DNA from: Bacteroidota bacterium | Lineage (GTDB): Bacteria > Bacteroidota > Bacteroidia > Flavobacteriales_E > Vicingaceae | Length of the DNA: 64,000 nt | Direction: 5' to 3' | Assembly (NCBI GenBank): GCA_013112545.1 | Contig: JABFGJ010000004.1 | Coordinates: 1-64,000 of the forward strand | In this document: positions 53,031 to 61,073 of the stretch, piece after piece | Position numbering within the stretch: the first letter of the stretch is position 1 | Layout of the letters: the number at the start of each line of letters is the position of its first letter | Translations under genes and position numbers: made by a program | Notes under the pieces: model-generated | Told to the model about the DNA's origin: nothing | The model's database searches: none | Seen by the model: the letters and a program-made list of their open reading frames with translations, nothing else

Positions 53031-54446
53031 TTATTTCCCACTTCCTCTTAAAACGATCATAACAGTATAAATAAGTATTTTAAAATCAACCATTAAAGAC
53101 ATATTTTCTATGTAAATGATGTCGAATTTTAATCGCTCTACCATTTGATCTACATTTTCGGCATAACCATATTTTACTTGTCCCCAAGAGGTAATACCAG
53201 GTCTTACTTTTAAAAGATGGTTGTAATGACTTGCCTTTTCTACTATTTTATCGATAAAAAATTGACGTTCGGGTCTTGGACCTACTAAAGACATATCGCC
53301 TATCAAAACATTGAAAAATTGTGGAATTTCATCCAATCTTGTTTTTCGCATAAATCGACCAAACTTGGTTATTCGCGGATCTCTTTCACTTGATAATGCG
53401 GGTCCTGCTTTTTCAGCATCGACATACATCGATCTAAACTTGTGTATCATAAATGGTTTGCCGTGAATTCCAATTCTTTCTTGAGAAAAGAATACTGAAC
53501 CAGGAGATGTGAGTTTAACGGCTATAGCAACCACAAAATAGAGTGGACTGAAAAGAATTAGAAAACATAAAGAAGCAACGATATCAATGGTTCGTTTAAT
53601 GGTTTGCTGCCATGCTGGCATTATTTCGCGGTTGATAATAATTAGTGGAGCACCAAAAATGGATGACATTCTAACTGAACCAGAGAGAATGTCATACATA
53701 TCAGGGATTACTTTAATCAATACGTTTAATCCTTCTAATTCACTTATGATTTGTTCTAAGTTTTGATGTTCTGATGATTCTATGGCTATTATTGCTTCCT
53801 CTACATTGTGCTCTGCAATGATTTTTTTCAATTCATTGGTTTTGCCTAAAAAGGGGAGATGCTCCTCAATTAGATACTTCTCTTTGCGATTTACCCTAAC
53901 AAACCCGATAAATTTATTTCCATAAGATTTTTTTTCTTTTTCCATCTCAAGGAACAAATCCACAGCTTTTTCGCTAGAGCCTATAATTATTGTATTAAAT
54001 CCAATAATTCTATTTTGAATTTTTTTTACAGTTTGACTGGTTATCAGAAAACGGAAAAAGTAGGTAAATGCAAAGTGAAACGTTAAGATATATAAGAAAG
54101 AGAGGTAATAATCTTTATAGGTGTTAATTTCATCGTCTAGTATAAAAATAAAGAACAACAAGGTACAGCCTAAAATTGAAATGATAATAGTTTGTCCAAG
54201 TTCGATTAAACGCGATTTTCGATAAACAGATTTGTAAAAACCTGATGCTGCGTACAGTAAAACCCATGAAATAGGGATTAAGATCAAACCTAAAAAGAAG
54301 TTTTGGTCAAATTCAAAAGGGATATCAATACCAAACTTTGTAGATTCTAAATAAACTTTACGGTAGCGAAAAAATAAAAACCAAGCCAGTAAAGCTGCTA
54401 TAAAGTCAAAGAAAACATATTTTAGAGTTTGTAGCCTTGTATTCAT
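53031..54446 (-). CDS. Polyprenyl glycosylphosphotransferase (sugar-P transferase)
   Basis: This 471-residue inner-membrane enzyme transfers a sugar phosphate from its UDP-sugar to undecaprenyl phosphate, the first step of making an exopolysaccharide or O-antigen unit. It has four N-terminal membrane segments (about residues 7-150), a CoA-binding-like Rossmann part (FNTIIIGSSEKAVDLFLEME), a fifth helix and the catalytic domain with HKFRSMYVDAE, RKTRLDEIPQFFNVLIGDMSLVGPRPE and VRPGITSW, as in WcaJ and PssY-type proteins. A TTG one codon upstream is also possible. It overlaps the upstream lipoprotein gene end by one base. Confidence 0.93.
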   Translation of the reverse strand: MNTRLQTLKYVFFDFIAALLAWFLFFRYRKVYLESTKFGIDIPFEFDQNFFLGLILIPISWVLLYAASGFYKSVYRKSRLIELGQTIIISILGCTLLFFIFILDDEINTYKDYYLSFLYILTFHFAFTYFFRFLITSQTVKKIQNRIIGFNTIIIGSSEKAVDLFLEMEKEKKSYGNKFIGFVRVNRKEKYLIEEHLPFLGKTNELKKIIAEHNVEEAIIAIESSEHQNLEQIISELEGLNVLIKVIPDMYDILSGSVRMSSIFGAPLIIINREIMPAWQQTIKRTIDIVASLCFLILFSPLYFVVAIAVKLTSPGSVFFSQERIGIHGKPFMIHKFRSMYVDAEKAGPALSSERDPRITKFGRFMRKTRLDEIPQFFNVLIGDMSLVGPRPERQFFIDKIVEKASHYNHLLKVRPGITSWGQVKYGYAENVDQMVERLKFDIIYIENMSLMVDFKILIYTVMIVLRGSGK

Positions 54447-55300
54447 CAATAGTGAATTAGTTTCACATTATCTAAATGTATTTCTCCAACCTCACCTTGT
54501 GGTTTGGTAAACCCAATAGCAATATTGAAATCAACAGCAGTAGTAAGTGTAGAAAAAACAGTAGAAAAATCGATATATACTTTATTCCAATCACTTTTTG
54601 GTCTTAAAACGATTACAGAGTATTGAGCTGAGCGGCTGTTTGTATAAATACTTACCACAACATCATGGGTGTTTCTATAATTCATTTCTAGGTAAACTGG
54701 TTCCCCTCTTCTAGGGATATCTGAGAAAGTAGGAGTATAAACTTCGAAAAAAGTTTCATTTGTTTCTAATTTAGCATATCCAGAAGCTAATCCTTCATAA
54801 ACATTGTCAGTAGTGTTTCTAACTAATGATGAATTGCTGCTACCATTTTGAGTAAAGTTGACACTACTTTCAAAATCTTCGCCTGACCAAGGATAATCAA
54901 AAATAGCATCTGTTTTATAAGGAACAACTGGAGATAGTTTAATCTCTTGCTCAGGATTAATTAAAGTATCTAATCTATAAAAATTATAGAAAGGGTAAAT
55001 CTTGCGGCTATTAGACATGCCATTATTAAAAATTCCACCGCGAATAGATAGTCGAACATTTCCTGTTTTTTGAATAGGAATAGTTGTAGGAAGTTCAAAC
55101 GAACCAATTAAATTATCGTCGATAAACACCCAGGCATCTGTTATTTTATCTTTCGTACTACCTTGCCCTGCAGCACTGGATACAACATCTATGTTGTCAA
55201 TTGTAATATAACCAGGCACAGGCGCCTTCAGCTCTTCATCTTTACAAGCGAGTAAAAAAATTGAAAAAATAAAAATGTAAAGCTTGTATTTGTGCTTCAT
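54446..55300 (-). CDS. Lipoprotein of unknown function
   Basis: This 284-residue predicted lipoprotein has the signal MKHKYKLYIFIFSIFLLAC with the lipid-bearing cysteine at residue 19. The mature part is beta-rich with a carbohydrate-binding-like appearance near the C-terminus (FFEVYTPTFSDIPRRGEPVYLEMNYRNTHDVVVSI). I recognise no named family. It overlaps the glycosylphosphotransferase gene and lies 35 bases after the oxidoreductase gene, so it may belong to a polysaccharide unit. Confidence 0.75.
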   Translation of the reverse strand: MKHKYKLYIFIFSIFLLACKDEELKAPVPGYITIDNIDVVSSAAGQGSTKDKITDAWVFIDDNLIGSFELPTTIPIQKTGNVRLSIRGGIFNNGMSNSRKIYPFYNFYRLDTLINPEQEIKLSPVVPYKTDAIFDYPWSGEDFESSVNFTQNGSSNSSLVRNTTDNVYEGLASGYAKLETNETFFEVYTPTFSDIPRRGEPVYLEMNYRNTHDVVVSIYTNSRSAQYSVIVLRPKSDWNKVYIDFSTVFSTLTTAVDFNIAIGFTKPQGEVGEIHLDNVKLIHY

Positions 55301-55346
55301 GCTGCTTGTTTGACCAAATTCAACGTCGATTGAGTTACTTTATTGT

Positions 55347-56336
55347 TTATGCTTGAAATTTTTCTTTGGTAATGTCTAATTTGTCAATAATTTGATGGGC
55401 AATGTCTAAAGCAAGGAAACCATCGTGTATTGTAACAGCTGTGTTGGTATTGTTAACTATTGCTGATAAAAATGATAACAACTCTTCTTTTATTGCATTA
55501 TTAGGAGCAACATCTGGTTTTTCAAAATAGATTTCTTTTTGCCCTTTTCCTTCACCAAGGTCAATAGTAACAGAAAGCGGGTCTGGTTCTCCAACAACCT
55601 CTGATAACCTTACTATCTCTGATTCTTTTTCTAAGAAGTCAATTGAGATATAGGCATCTTTTTGAAAGATTCTAGTTTTCCGCATATTTTTCAACGATAT
55701 ACGACTAGCAGTTAAATTTGCCACGCAACCATTGTCAAATTCAATTCGAGCATTCGTTATATCTGGATTATCACTAACAACTGCAACACCACTTGCCGAA
55801 ATTCTTCGCACATTACTTTTCACCATGCTTAAAACGATGTCTAGGTCGTGAATCATTAAGTCTAATACAACAGAAACATCAGTGCCTCTAGGGTTGAATT
55901 GGGCTAAGCGATGGGCTTCTATAAACATAGGATGTTTAACATAAGGTTGACTTGCAATAAATGCTGGATTAAAACGCTCAACATGCCCAACTTGAACCTT
56001 TACATTGGCTTCCTCGGCTAGTTGAATTAATTGCCGAGCTTCTTCAACAGTATTGGTTATTGGTTTTTCTATGAAGATATGTTTCGACTGCTTAATGGAT
56101 TTTACAGCGCAATCAAAATGAGAAAGTGTTGGGGTTACAATGTCAACTGCATCAACTTGCTCTATTAAATCTTCAATGTTATCAAAAGCCTTGATGTTAA
56201 ATTCTTCTGCAACTGATTTTGAAGCCTCTTTGTTGGGGTCGTAAAATCCTATTAATTCAAAGTCTTTAATTTCTTGAATTAATCTAATGTGAATTTTCCC
56301 CAAATGTCCAGCACCTAATACTCCAATTTTTAGCAT
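55347..56336 (-). CDS. Gfo/Idh/MocA-family oxidoreductase
   Basis: This NAD(P)-dependent oxidoreductase probably acts on a sugar or sugar nucleotide. From the ATG at 56336 the protein has 329 residues with the Rossmann start LKIGVLGAGHLGKIHIRLIQE, the IEKPITN motif (Glu-Lys-Pro) and the VQVGHVERFNPA block, followed by the C-terminal beta-sheet domain with DLMIHDLDI. A second in-frame ATG at 56354 repeats the MLKIG start, but a TAnnTTTG element covers 56352-56359, so the shorter start is preferred. It is first in a unit with the lipoprotein and sugar-transferase genes. Confidence 0.88.
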   Translation of the reverse strand: MLKIGVLGAGHLGKIHIRLIQEIKDFELIGFYDPNKEASKSVAEEFNIKAFDNIEDLIEQVDAVDIVTPTLSHFDCAVKSIKQSKHIFIEKPITNTVEEARQLIQLAEEANVKVQVGHVERFNPAFIASQPYVKHPMFIEAHRLAQFNPRGTDVSVVLDLMIHDLDIVLSMVKSNVRRISASGVAVVSDNPDITNARIEFDNGCVANLTASRISLKNMRKTRIFQKDAYISIDFLEKESEIVRLSEVVGEPDPLSVTIDLGEGKGQKEIYFEKPDVAPNNAIKEELLSFLSAIVNNTNTAVTIHDGFLALDIAHQIIDKLDITKEKFQA

Positions 56337-56351
56337 GTTTCCTATTTTTAG

Positions 56352-56359
56352 CAAAAGTA
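56352..56359 (-). promoter_or_regulatory. Possible -7 promoter element, oxidoreductase gene
   Basis: TACTTTTG on the minus strand fits TAnnTTTG and lies 15 bases upstream of the ATG at 56336. It overlaps the alternative start at 56354 and argues for the shorter protein. Confidence 0.45.
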
Positions 56360-56480
56360 GTTTAATCTCAATAGTTCATGATGAAAAACAAGCCTTAGTT
56401 TGTTAACAATATATTATTAATAAAGCTTTAAAATAATTTATGGAATAGCCAAGCAATAGTTCGTTATTTGTTATTTACTT

Positions 56481-57128
56481 ATGGATACTTATAGACACAA
56501 AGGACTTCGAAAAAAACTTGTAGATCTACTGCGAGAAAAAGGAATCACAGATGAGCGAGTGCTGAATGCAATCAATGCAATACCAAGGCATTTGTTTATG
56601 GATAATGCTTTTGTGAATTTTGCATACAAGGATCAGGCTTTTCCAATTGGAGCAGATCAAACCATTTCACAACCTTATACCGTAGCTTTTCAGTCTCAAC
56701 TTTTAGAAATAAAGCAGAAAGAAAAAGTATTGGAAATTGGAACAGGAAGTGGTTATCAATGTTGTGTGCTTTTAGAATTAGGCGCTAAGGTTTTTAGTAT
56801 AGAAAGACATCGTTCTTTACATCAAAAATCTAAAGTTCAACTAAATAATTTTGGGTATTTTCCAAAACTATTTTTTGGCGATGGTTATAAAGGTTTACCA
56901 GCTTATGCCCCTTTTGATAAAATTATAATTACTGCTGCAGCTCCGTATGTTCCTGAAGAATTAAAAAAACAGCTAAAAATAGGAGGGTATATTGTTATTC
57001 CATTAGGGGAAGGGGAGCAGCAAGAAATGTTGAGAATGAATAAGATAGCTGAGAATGAATTTGTAACTGAGCAATTCGGTAATTTTAGCTTTGTACCTAT
57101 GCTAGAGAATAAATCTTTTAGTAGTTAA
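56481..57128 (+). CDS. pcm: Protein-L-isoaspartate O-methyltransferase
   Basis: Pcm methylates isoaspartate residues formed by protein ageing so they can revert to aspartate. The 215-residue protein has the family motifs AINAIPRHLFMDNAFVNFAYKDQAFPIGADQTISQPYTVA and VLEIGTGSGYQCCVLLELGAKVFSIER (SAM site), and DKIIITAAAPYVPEEL near the C-terminus. It is a plus-strand gene divergent from the oxidoreductase gene, with 126 bases in between, and is followed by a beta-barrel gene 49 bases on. Confidence 0.95.
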   Translation: MDTYRHKGLRKKLVDLLREKGITDERVLNAINAIPRHLFMDNAFVNFAYKDQAFPIGADQTISQPYTVAFQSQLLEIKQKEKVLEIGTGSGYQCCVLLELGAKVFSIERHRSLHQKSKVQLNNFGYFPKLFFGDGYKGLPAYAPFDKIIITAAAPYVPEELKKQLKIGGYIVIPLGEGEQQEMLRMNKIAENEFVTEQFGNFSFVPMLENKSFSS

Positions 57129-57177
57129 TGCAATATCTATAAAAGAATCTGGTTATTTGCCTAACAAAACATGAATT

Positions 57178-57933
57178 ATGAAAAATAAAACAATACTACT
57201 TAGCCTCAGTTTTTTATTTTTAATCCAAATTCTTTCAGCACAAGAAGCAAAAGTTGAAAGAAGTCCATTATTTCCAAAAGAAGGTGATTTTGGTGCAAGC
57301 ATTTTAATTGATGGATTAATAGATAATATAAACCTAAGTACTGTTTCTAATAATTATGGACAGAATTTATTGTTTGCTAAATATTATGTAAAAGATGATT
57401 TAGCTGCAAGAATGGGAATAGGATTTACAGTATTATCAGCAAGTAGAAAAACAGCCGATAGTGTGGGGGTTACTTTGGTTGAAAAGGATTCAAGCGCAAG
57501 TCGGTTTTATATAAACATATCTGGGGGAATAGAAAAACATTTAAAAGGAACAAAGCGATTAGATCCTTATGTGTTTTCTCAGTTGGATATAACATTTATA
57601 GGCAAACAAAAATCAGATATTAATTCTTCTACTTCAAGTAAAGCGGGAACTGCTAGAACAGAACGCACAATTAAAGCCGACGGTGGAATAGCTTTTGGAA
57701 TTTCTGCAGGAGGTGGGTTTAACTATTTTTTAGCGGAACGTTTTAGTTTGGGCGCCGAGTTAGCCTTTCAAATTGTGTATTCTAGTGAAGGAGGTACCAT
57801 TACCGACAATCAAGTAACAAAGCCTTTAAACGGATCCTCTACGACTACTTTTGTGACTCGAGAAGATAAGATAAACCAAACTAATATAGGTGTTAAGCCA
57901 AATGCTTTAATCAATATTTCTTATTTCTTCTAA
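57178..57933 (+). CDS. Outer-membrane beta-barrel protein
   Basis: This 251-residue exported protein has a signal peptide (MKNKTILLSLSFLFLIQILSAQ). Alternating strands follow, including FGASILIDGLIDNINL, LLFAKYYVKDDLAARMGIGFTVL, IAFGISAGGGFNYFLAERFSLGAELAFQIVY and the end NALINISYFF, with terminal phenylalanines as in outer-membrane barrels. No named family is clear. A weak inverted repeat (57967-57986) lies downstream. Confidence 0.78.
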   Translation: MKNKTILLSLSFLFLIQILSAQEAKVERSPLFPKEGDFGASILIDGLIDNINLSTVSNNYGQNLLFAKYYVKDDLAARMGIGFTVLSASRKTADSVGVTLVEKDSSASRFYINISGGIEKHLKGTKRLDPYVFSQLDITFIGKQKSDINSSTSSKAGTARTERTIKADGGIAFGISAGGGFNYFLAERFSLGAELAFQIVYSSEGGTITDNQVTKPLNGSSTTTFVTREDKINQTNIGVKPNALINISYFF

Positions 57934-57966
57934 ATCTGAAAGCATTTATAAAACTTACTCTATAGT

Positions 57967-57986
57967 AACTTTCGAACTTGAAAGTT
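57967..57986 (+). other. Weak hairpin after beta-barrel gene
   Basis: AACTTTC and GAAAGTT form a seven-base stem around GAACTT, 34 bases after the beta-barrel stop codon. There is no T-run right after it, so it may be an RNA-processing or attenuated terminator structure, or mean nothing. Confidence 0.3.
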
Positions 57987-58051
57987 GTCGTACTCTTCTG
58001 ACTTAAGTGTTTTTTAAAACTACCTGATTTAGATTTGAATAAGAAGTGTTT

Positions 58052-58183
58052 TTAGCAAGAAAACAGTTGACTTGCGCCATAGAATACAAAAAGCCATATA
58101 ATACCTTTAATTAGGAAAAATAGAAAGCCTGCTACTCCAATTCGTTTTAGCCAAGTTTTCTTTTTATTAGTTGTTTTTTGCAT
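58052..58183 (-). CDS. 43-residue single-helix membrane protein
   Basis: This small protein has a lysine-rich N-terminus (MQKTTNKKKTWLKRIG) followed by one hydrophobic segment (about residues 16-37, VAGFLFFLIKGIIWLFVFYG) and ends in SQLFSC. Its ATG overlaps the exonuclease stop codon by one base (TAATG), so it should be translated by coupling. The basic start and the hydrophobic stretch fit small Bacteroidota membrane proteins of unknown role. This gene is too short to be reported by most gene finders. Confidence 0.68.
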   Translation of the reverse strand: MQKTTNKKKTWLKRIGVAGFLFFLIKGIIWLFVFYGASQLFSC

Positions 58184-58713
58184 TAGGCTAATTTTAATTT
58201 TTTACGAACTAGATTAGTGTTGTCAGCGGCCAAAATCATTTTAAATAAGGAAACAGTTGCCAATGCATCACCCGATGCTCTGTGTCTATTACTCAAGTTT
58301 ATATTTAAGGATTTACAGAGTTTTCCCAAGCCATACGATTCGTGACCTGGTAAAACCAATTTGCTCAATTCTAAGGTGCAGAGTCGATTTAATTTAAATT
58401 CATATCCTAATGATTCGAATTCCATTTGAAAAAAGCTATAATCAAATTTAGCGTTGTGAGCAACAAAACAAGTGTCTTTGGTAATTTCGACTATGTCTTT
58501 AGCTATTTCATAAAATTTTGGAGCTTGTTTAGCCATTTGGTCGCTAATGCCTGTTAATCGCTGAACGAAAATGGGAATGCTACACTCTGGATTAACTAAA
58601 GAATGAAATTCATCTACGATATTTTTTCCATCAAATTTATAGATAGCTATTTCTGTAATTCTTCCAATCTTAGAATTGCCACCAGTTGCTTCTATGTCTA
58701 TTATCGAATACAA
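58183..58713 (-). CDS. DEDDh 3'-5' exonuclease (DnaQ/PolC-like)
   Basis: This protein of about 176 residues from the TTG at 58713 is a DEDDh-family exonuclease. Motif I is YSIIDIEATGG, motif II CFVAHNAKFDYSFF and motif III HRASGDALAT. The fold is that of the DNA polymerase III epsilon subunit, but no polymerase or GIY-YIG domain is fused. A longer frame from 58785 would add 24 residues before the usual family start; a TAnnTTTG element at 58730-58737 lies inside that longer part and supports the shorter start. The 43-residue membrane protein is coupled to its stop codon. Confidence 0.85.
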   Translation of the reverse strand: MYSIIDIEATGGNSKIGRITEIAIYKFDGKNIVDEFHSLVNPECSIPIFVQRLTGISDQMAKQAPKFYEIAKDIVEITKDTCFVAHNAKFDYSFFQMEFESLGYEFKLNRLCTLELSKLVLPGHESYGLGKLCKSLNINLSNRHRASGDALATVSLFKMILAADNTNLVRKKLKLA

Positions 58714-58729
58714 GTAATATTTTTCACGG

Positions 58730-58737
58730 CAAAAGTA
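58730..58737 (-). promoter_or_regulatory. Possible -7 promoter element, exonuclease gene
   Basis: TACTTTTG on the minus strand fits TAnnTTTG and lies 16 bases upstream of the TTG start at 58713. It supports the shorter protein. Confidence 0.42.
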
Positions 58738-58796
58738 AGCATTGAAACAGTTATAATATGCTGATAAAAGCTTAATTTTAGGCAAAATTTAAAATT

Positions 58797-59063
58797 ATGG
58801 CAAGCAGAAGAAAACTTAAAAAAGCAATAAAATTGCAAACCAATCTTTTAATCGATGATGCGTTTGTAGAGTCTATAAATGGTGATGAAAAAGTTGACCA
58901 AGTAATTGATGAATTAATCGATTTTCGTTTTGATTTATTAACGGATGTTTCTAATTATCCATTAAAAGACAAAAAAGCTACAGCAAAACATTTCAATGAT
59001 TTAAAAACAAAGCTGAACACTTCAATAGGTGAATATTCTAAAAAGATTGGCCGAGTTAGCTAA
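58797..59063 (+). CDS. Small helical conserved protein
   Basis: This 88-residue, soluble, charged and probably all-helical protein (MASRRKLKKAIKLQTNLLIDDAFVES at the start) is of a type seen in other Bacteroidota, but I know no function. It has no signal peptide. It is divergent from the exonuclease gene and ends in a strong shared terminator. Confidence 0.72.
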   Translation: MASRRKLKKAIKLQTNLLIDDAFVESINGDEKVDQVIDELIDFRFDLLTDVSNYPLKDKKATAKHFNDLKTKLNTSIGEYSKKIGRVS

Positions 59064-59084
59064 ACTGATAATTAAATTTCAACA

Positions 59085-59118
59085 ACAAAAGCCAAATCAA
59101 TTCTGATTTGGCTTTTGT
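59085..59118. terminator. Bidirectional terminator
   Basis: ACAAAAGCCAAATCA and TGATTTGGCTTTTGT pair perfectly over 15 bp around ATTC, with a T-rich stretch to the right. It ends the small helical gene (plus) and the T9SS repeat-protein gene (minus). Confidence 0.9.
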
Positions 59119-59144
59119 GTTTTTAACTAAATTTTAAAAAGTCC

Positions 59145-60764
59145 TTAATAAACCAGATATTTCTCTACTATATTTTTTGTGGAAGTGTTTAGTTGAATAA
59201 AATATAGTCCTTTGCTAAGATTAATATCTTTAAGCAATTCAATGTCATTTAAATAAGATTCGCTGTCAATAGTAAACTGGCGTGAAATGATTATTTGACC
59301 ATTATAATCTAGGATATTACAAGTGTATTCGCCTAATTCGAAATTACTTAATTGCAATTTTAAGCTATTGCCATTTCCCGGATTAGGATAGATGCTCATT
59401 TGCTCTGTATTGGAAAATAGTTTCTTTTCTTTTCTTACTGCAATAATTGGGAACTCTTCGCTTTTGCCATCAAAATCTTTTTGAGCTAATTTCAAGTAAA
59501 TTAAATCAGCTTTTACATCGTTTATAATAGTCTTGTAGTTGGTTGTTTTATTACTCGTGCCAGCACCTTCAACCGACTTTGCTTGCATAAACTTTTTACC
59601 ATCAATTGAATAGTAAATGGTAAAAAAATCATTATTTAGCTCACTTTCAGTTTGCCAAATAACTTCCAAAGTACTTTCGCTAATAAAGTGAGCTTTTAAT
59701 AAAGTCAATTCAACTGGTAATGCGGCAGAAGAAGGTTCTGTACAATAACTTAAAGAGACATTATAACTACCGCCTCCATTGAGAGTAGTTGGGGTACTAT
59801 CATCTTTTCTGCAAATATCAACAGAGCCGTTAAATGTGCCGTAATTAGTAATTTCATCAACCCTTAAAATCCCATCACCATTCACAGTTCCACCTCCGTT
59901 TATAGTAAAGTCTTCACCTACAATCATGCCTCCATTATTCGTAAATGTGCCACCATTTTGGGTAAAATCCTCAGAGATATCAAAAACCCCATTATTGATT
60001 ACAGTTCCGCCATTATTTTCAAACTCTTCAATTTCAACTCTTCCTTCATTATTAATGGTACTTCCACTGTTGTTTTCAACCTCTTCTGAAATTAATACTC
60101 CACTTGAACCTATATTGATAACAGCACCGCTATTATTTTCTACATCTTCTGATACATTAAAAGTGCTATTGATGTTGACAACTGCACTTGAATTATTGTT
60201 GTCAAAATCACCATCAATTGTAACTGGGCCATTAAAAGTCATAGTACCATTGTTGTTGGTTAGGTTTCCAGATACATCAAAAGTATAGTTTGCAATCACT
60301 ATGCCTCCATTATTGTCAAATTTTCCTCCAACAATTACTGTATTGTTGCACGTTAAAGTGCTTCCACTTCCAACTGTTAGTTGATTTGAAAGCACCAATG
60401 GTTCAGAATGAACAAAACTTGATGTTGCATTTAATGTCAGCTTTTTAATACTTACAGAACCGCTTGCTGAAACAGAAGCTCCATTGTAAAGAGCAATGTC
60501 TTTATTTCCAGTAATACTAGCACTCGCATTAATGGTCATAGATCCTGCAAATCCAATGTTCACATTCAAGTTCATATCATGATTTACAATTACAACATCC
60601 GAAGCTCCCCAATATGTACCAGGAGATCCATTGGCATCCCAAAAAGCGGCATTATTCCAATTTCCGCTACCTGTAGTTGTGTATGTTTTAGCAAAAGTGC
60701 TAATGTTTAATAATGATAAGGCAACAAATAAAAACAGCTGATTTTGAAAGAAATTTCTAAGCAT
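59145..60764 (-). CDS. T9SS-exported repeat protein, beta-helix-like
   Basis: This 539-residue secreted protein has a signal peptide (MLRNFFQNQLFLFVALSLLNISTFA). From about residue 125 to 320 it is a run of short, low-complexity repeats with a period of about 20 residues (SEDFTQNGGTFTNNGG, GEDFTINGGGTVNGDG, SEEVENNSGSTINNEG), likely a beta-helix. A beta-sandwich part follows at about 345-440 (ELNNDFFTIYYSIDG) and the T9SS sorting domain ends the protein (YPNPGNGNSLKLQ). An extracellular or surface role is probable. It stands alone on its transcript. Confidence 0.83.
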   Translation of the reverse strand: MLRNFFQNQLFLFVALSLLNISTFAKTYTTTGSGNWNNAAFWDANGSPGTYWGASDVVIVNHDMNLNVNIGFAGSMTINASASITGNKDIALYNGASVSASGSVSIKKLTLNATSSFVHSEPLVLSNQLTVGSGSTLTCNNTVIVGGKFDNNGGIVIANYTFDVSGNLTNNNGTMTFNGPVTIDGDFDNNNSSAVVNINSTFNVSEDVENNSGAVINIGSSGVLISEEVENNSGSTINNEGRVEIEEFENNGGTVINNGVFDISEDFTQNGGTFTNNGGMIVGEDFTINGGGTVNGDGILRVDEITNYGTFNGSVDICRKDDSTPTTLNGGGSYNVSLSYCTEPSSAALPVELTLLKAHFISESTLEVIWQTESELNNDFFTIYYSIDGKKFMQAKSVEGAGTSNKTTNYKTIINDVKADLIYLKLAQKDFDGKSEEFPIIAVRKEKKLFSNTEQMSIYPNPGNGNSLKLQLSNFELGEYTCNILDYNGQIIISRQFTIDSESYLNDIELLKDINLSKGLYFIQLNTSTKNIVEKYLVY

Positions 60765-60903
60765 GGTTTAACTATTTTAATGATATGCGAAGTTAACGAA
60801 TTATTCGATGAAAAGGTTTCAATATTTGTTAAAATACTTAAAAAGGTAAATGTAAAACATCTGATTATGAGTAAAATAAATTTTACGATAAGCACCAAAT
60901 TAA

Positions 60904-60939
60904 AAAGTCCCATTATTCAAATTTGAATAATGGGACTTT
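60904..60939 (-). terminator. Palindromic terminator after tRNA-Leu
   Basis: A perfect 36-base palindrome (arms AAAGTCCCATTATTCAAA and TTTGAATAATGGGACTTT) lies five bases after the tRNA on the minus strand and runs into T-rich sequence. It is most likely the tRNA terminator. Confidence 0.85.
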
Positions 60940-60943
60940 GATG

Positions 60944-61027
60944 TACCCCGAACGGGACTCGAACCTGCACATCCTTGCGGATACATGGCCCTCAACCATG
61001 CCTGTCTACCAATTTCAGCACCGGGGT
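60944..61027 (-). tRNA. tRNA-Leu (anticodon GAG)
   Basis: This 84-base class II tRNA has a seven-base acceptor stem (ACCCCGG with TCGGGGT), a D-arm with AAATTGGTAGA, the anticodon arm CATGG-TTGAGGG-CCATG with anticodon GAG at the centre of the loop, and a long variable arm (TATCC-GCAA-GGATG), which is typical of leucine tRNA. The T-loop is TTCGAGT. The T-stem has an A-C mismatch at pair 51-63 and a G-U at 49-65. CCA is not encoded. Confidence 0.95.
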
Positions 61028-61039
61028 ATTTATAGTTTG

Positions 61040-61047
61040 CAAAATTA
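61040..61047 (-). promoter_or_regulatory. Possible -7 promoter element, tRNA-Leu
   Basis: TAATTTTG on the minus strand fits TAnnTTTG and lies 12 bases upstream of the tRNA 5-prime end. It would allow the tRNA to be transcribed apart from the helicase gene. Confidence 0.45.
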
Positions 61048-61073
61048 ACATTTAGAAAAGGATAAAAACCTAA

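Noticed and set aside
59926-60288. Plus-strand ORF of 120 codons inside the repeat protein
   Set aside because: It is a mirror of the repetitive T9SS gene, which has a signal peptide and sorting domain.
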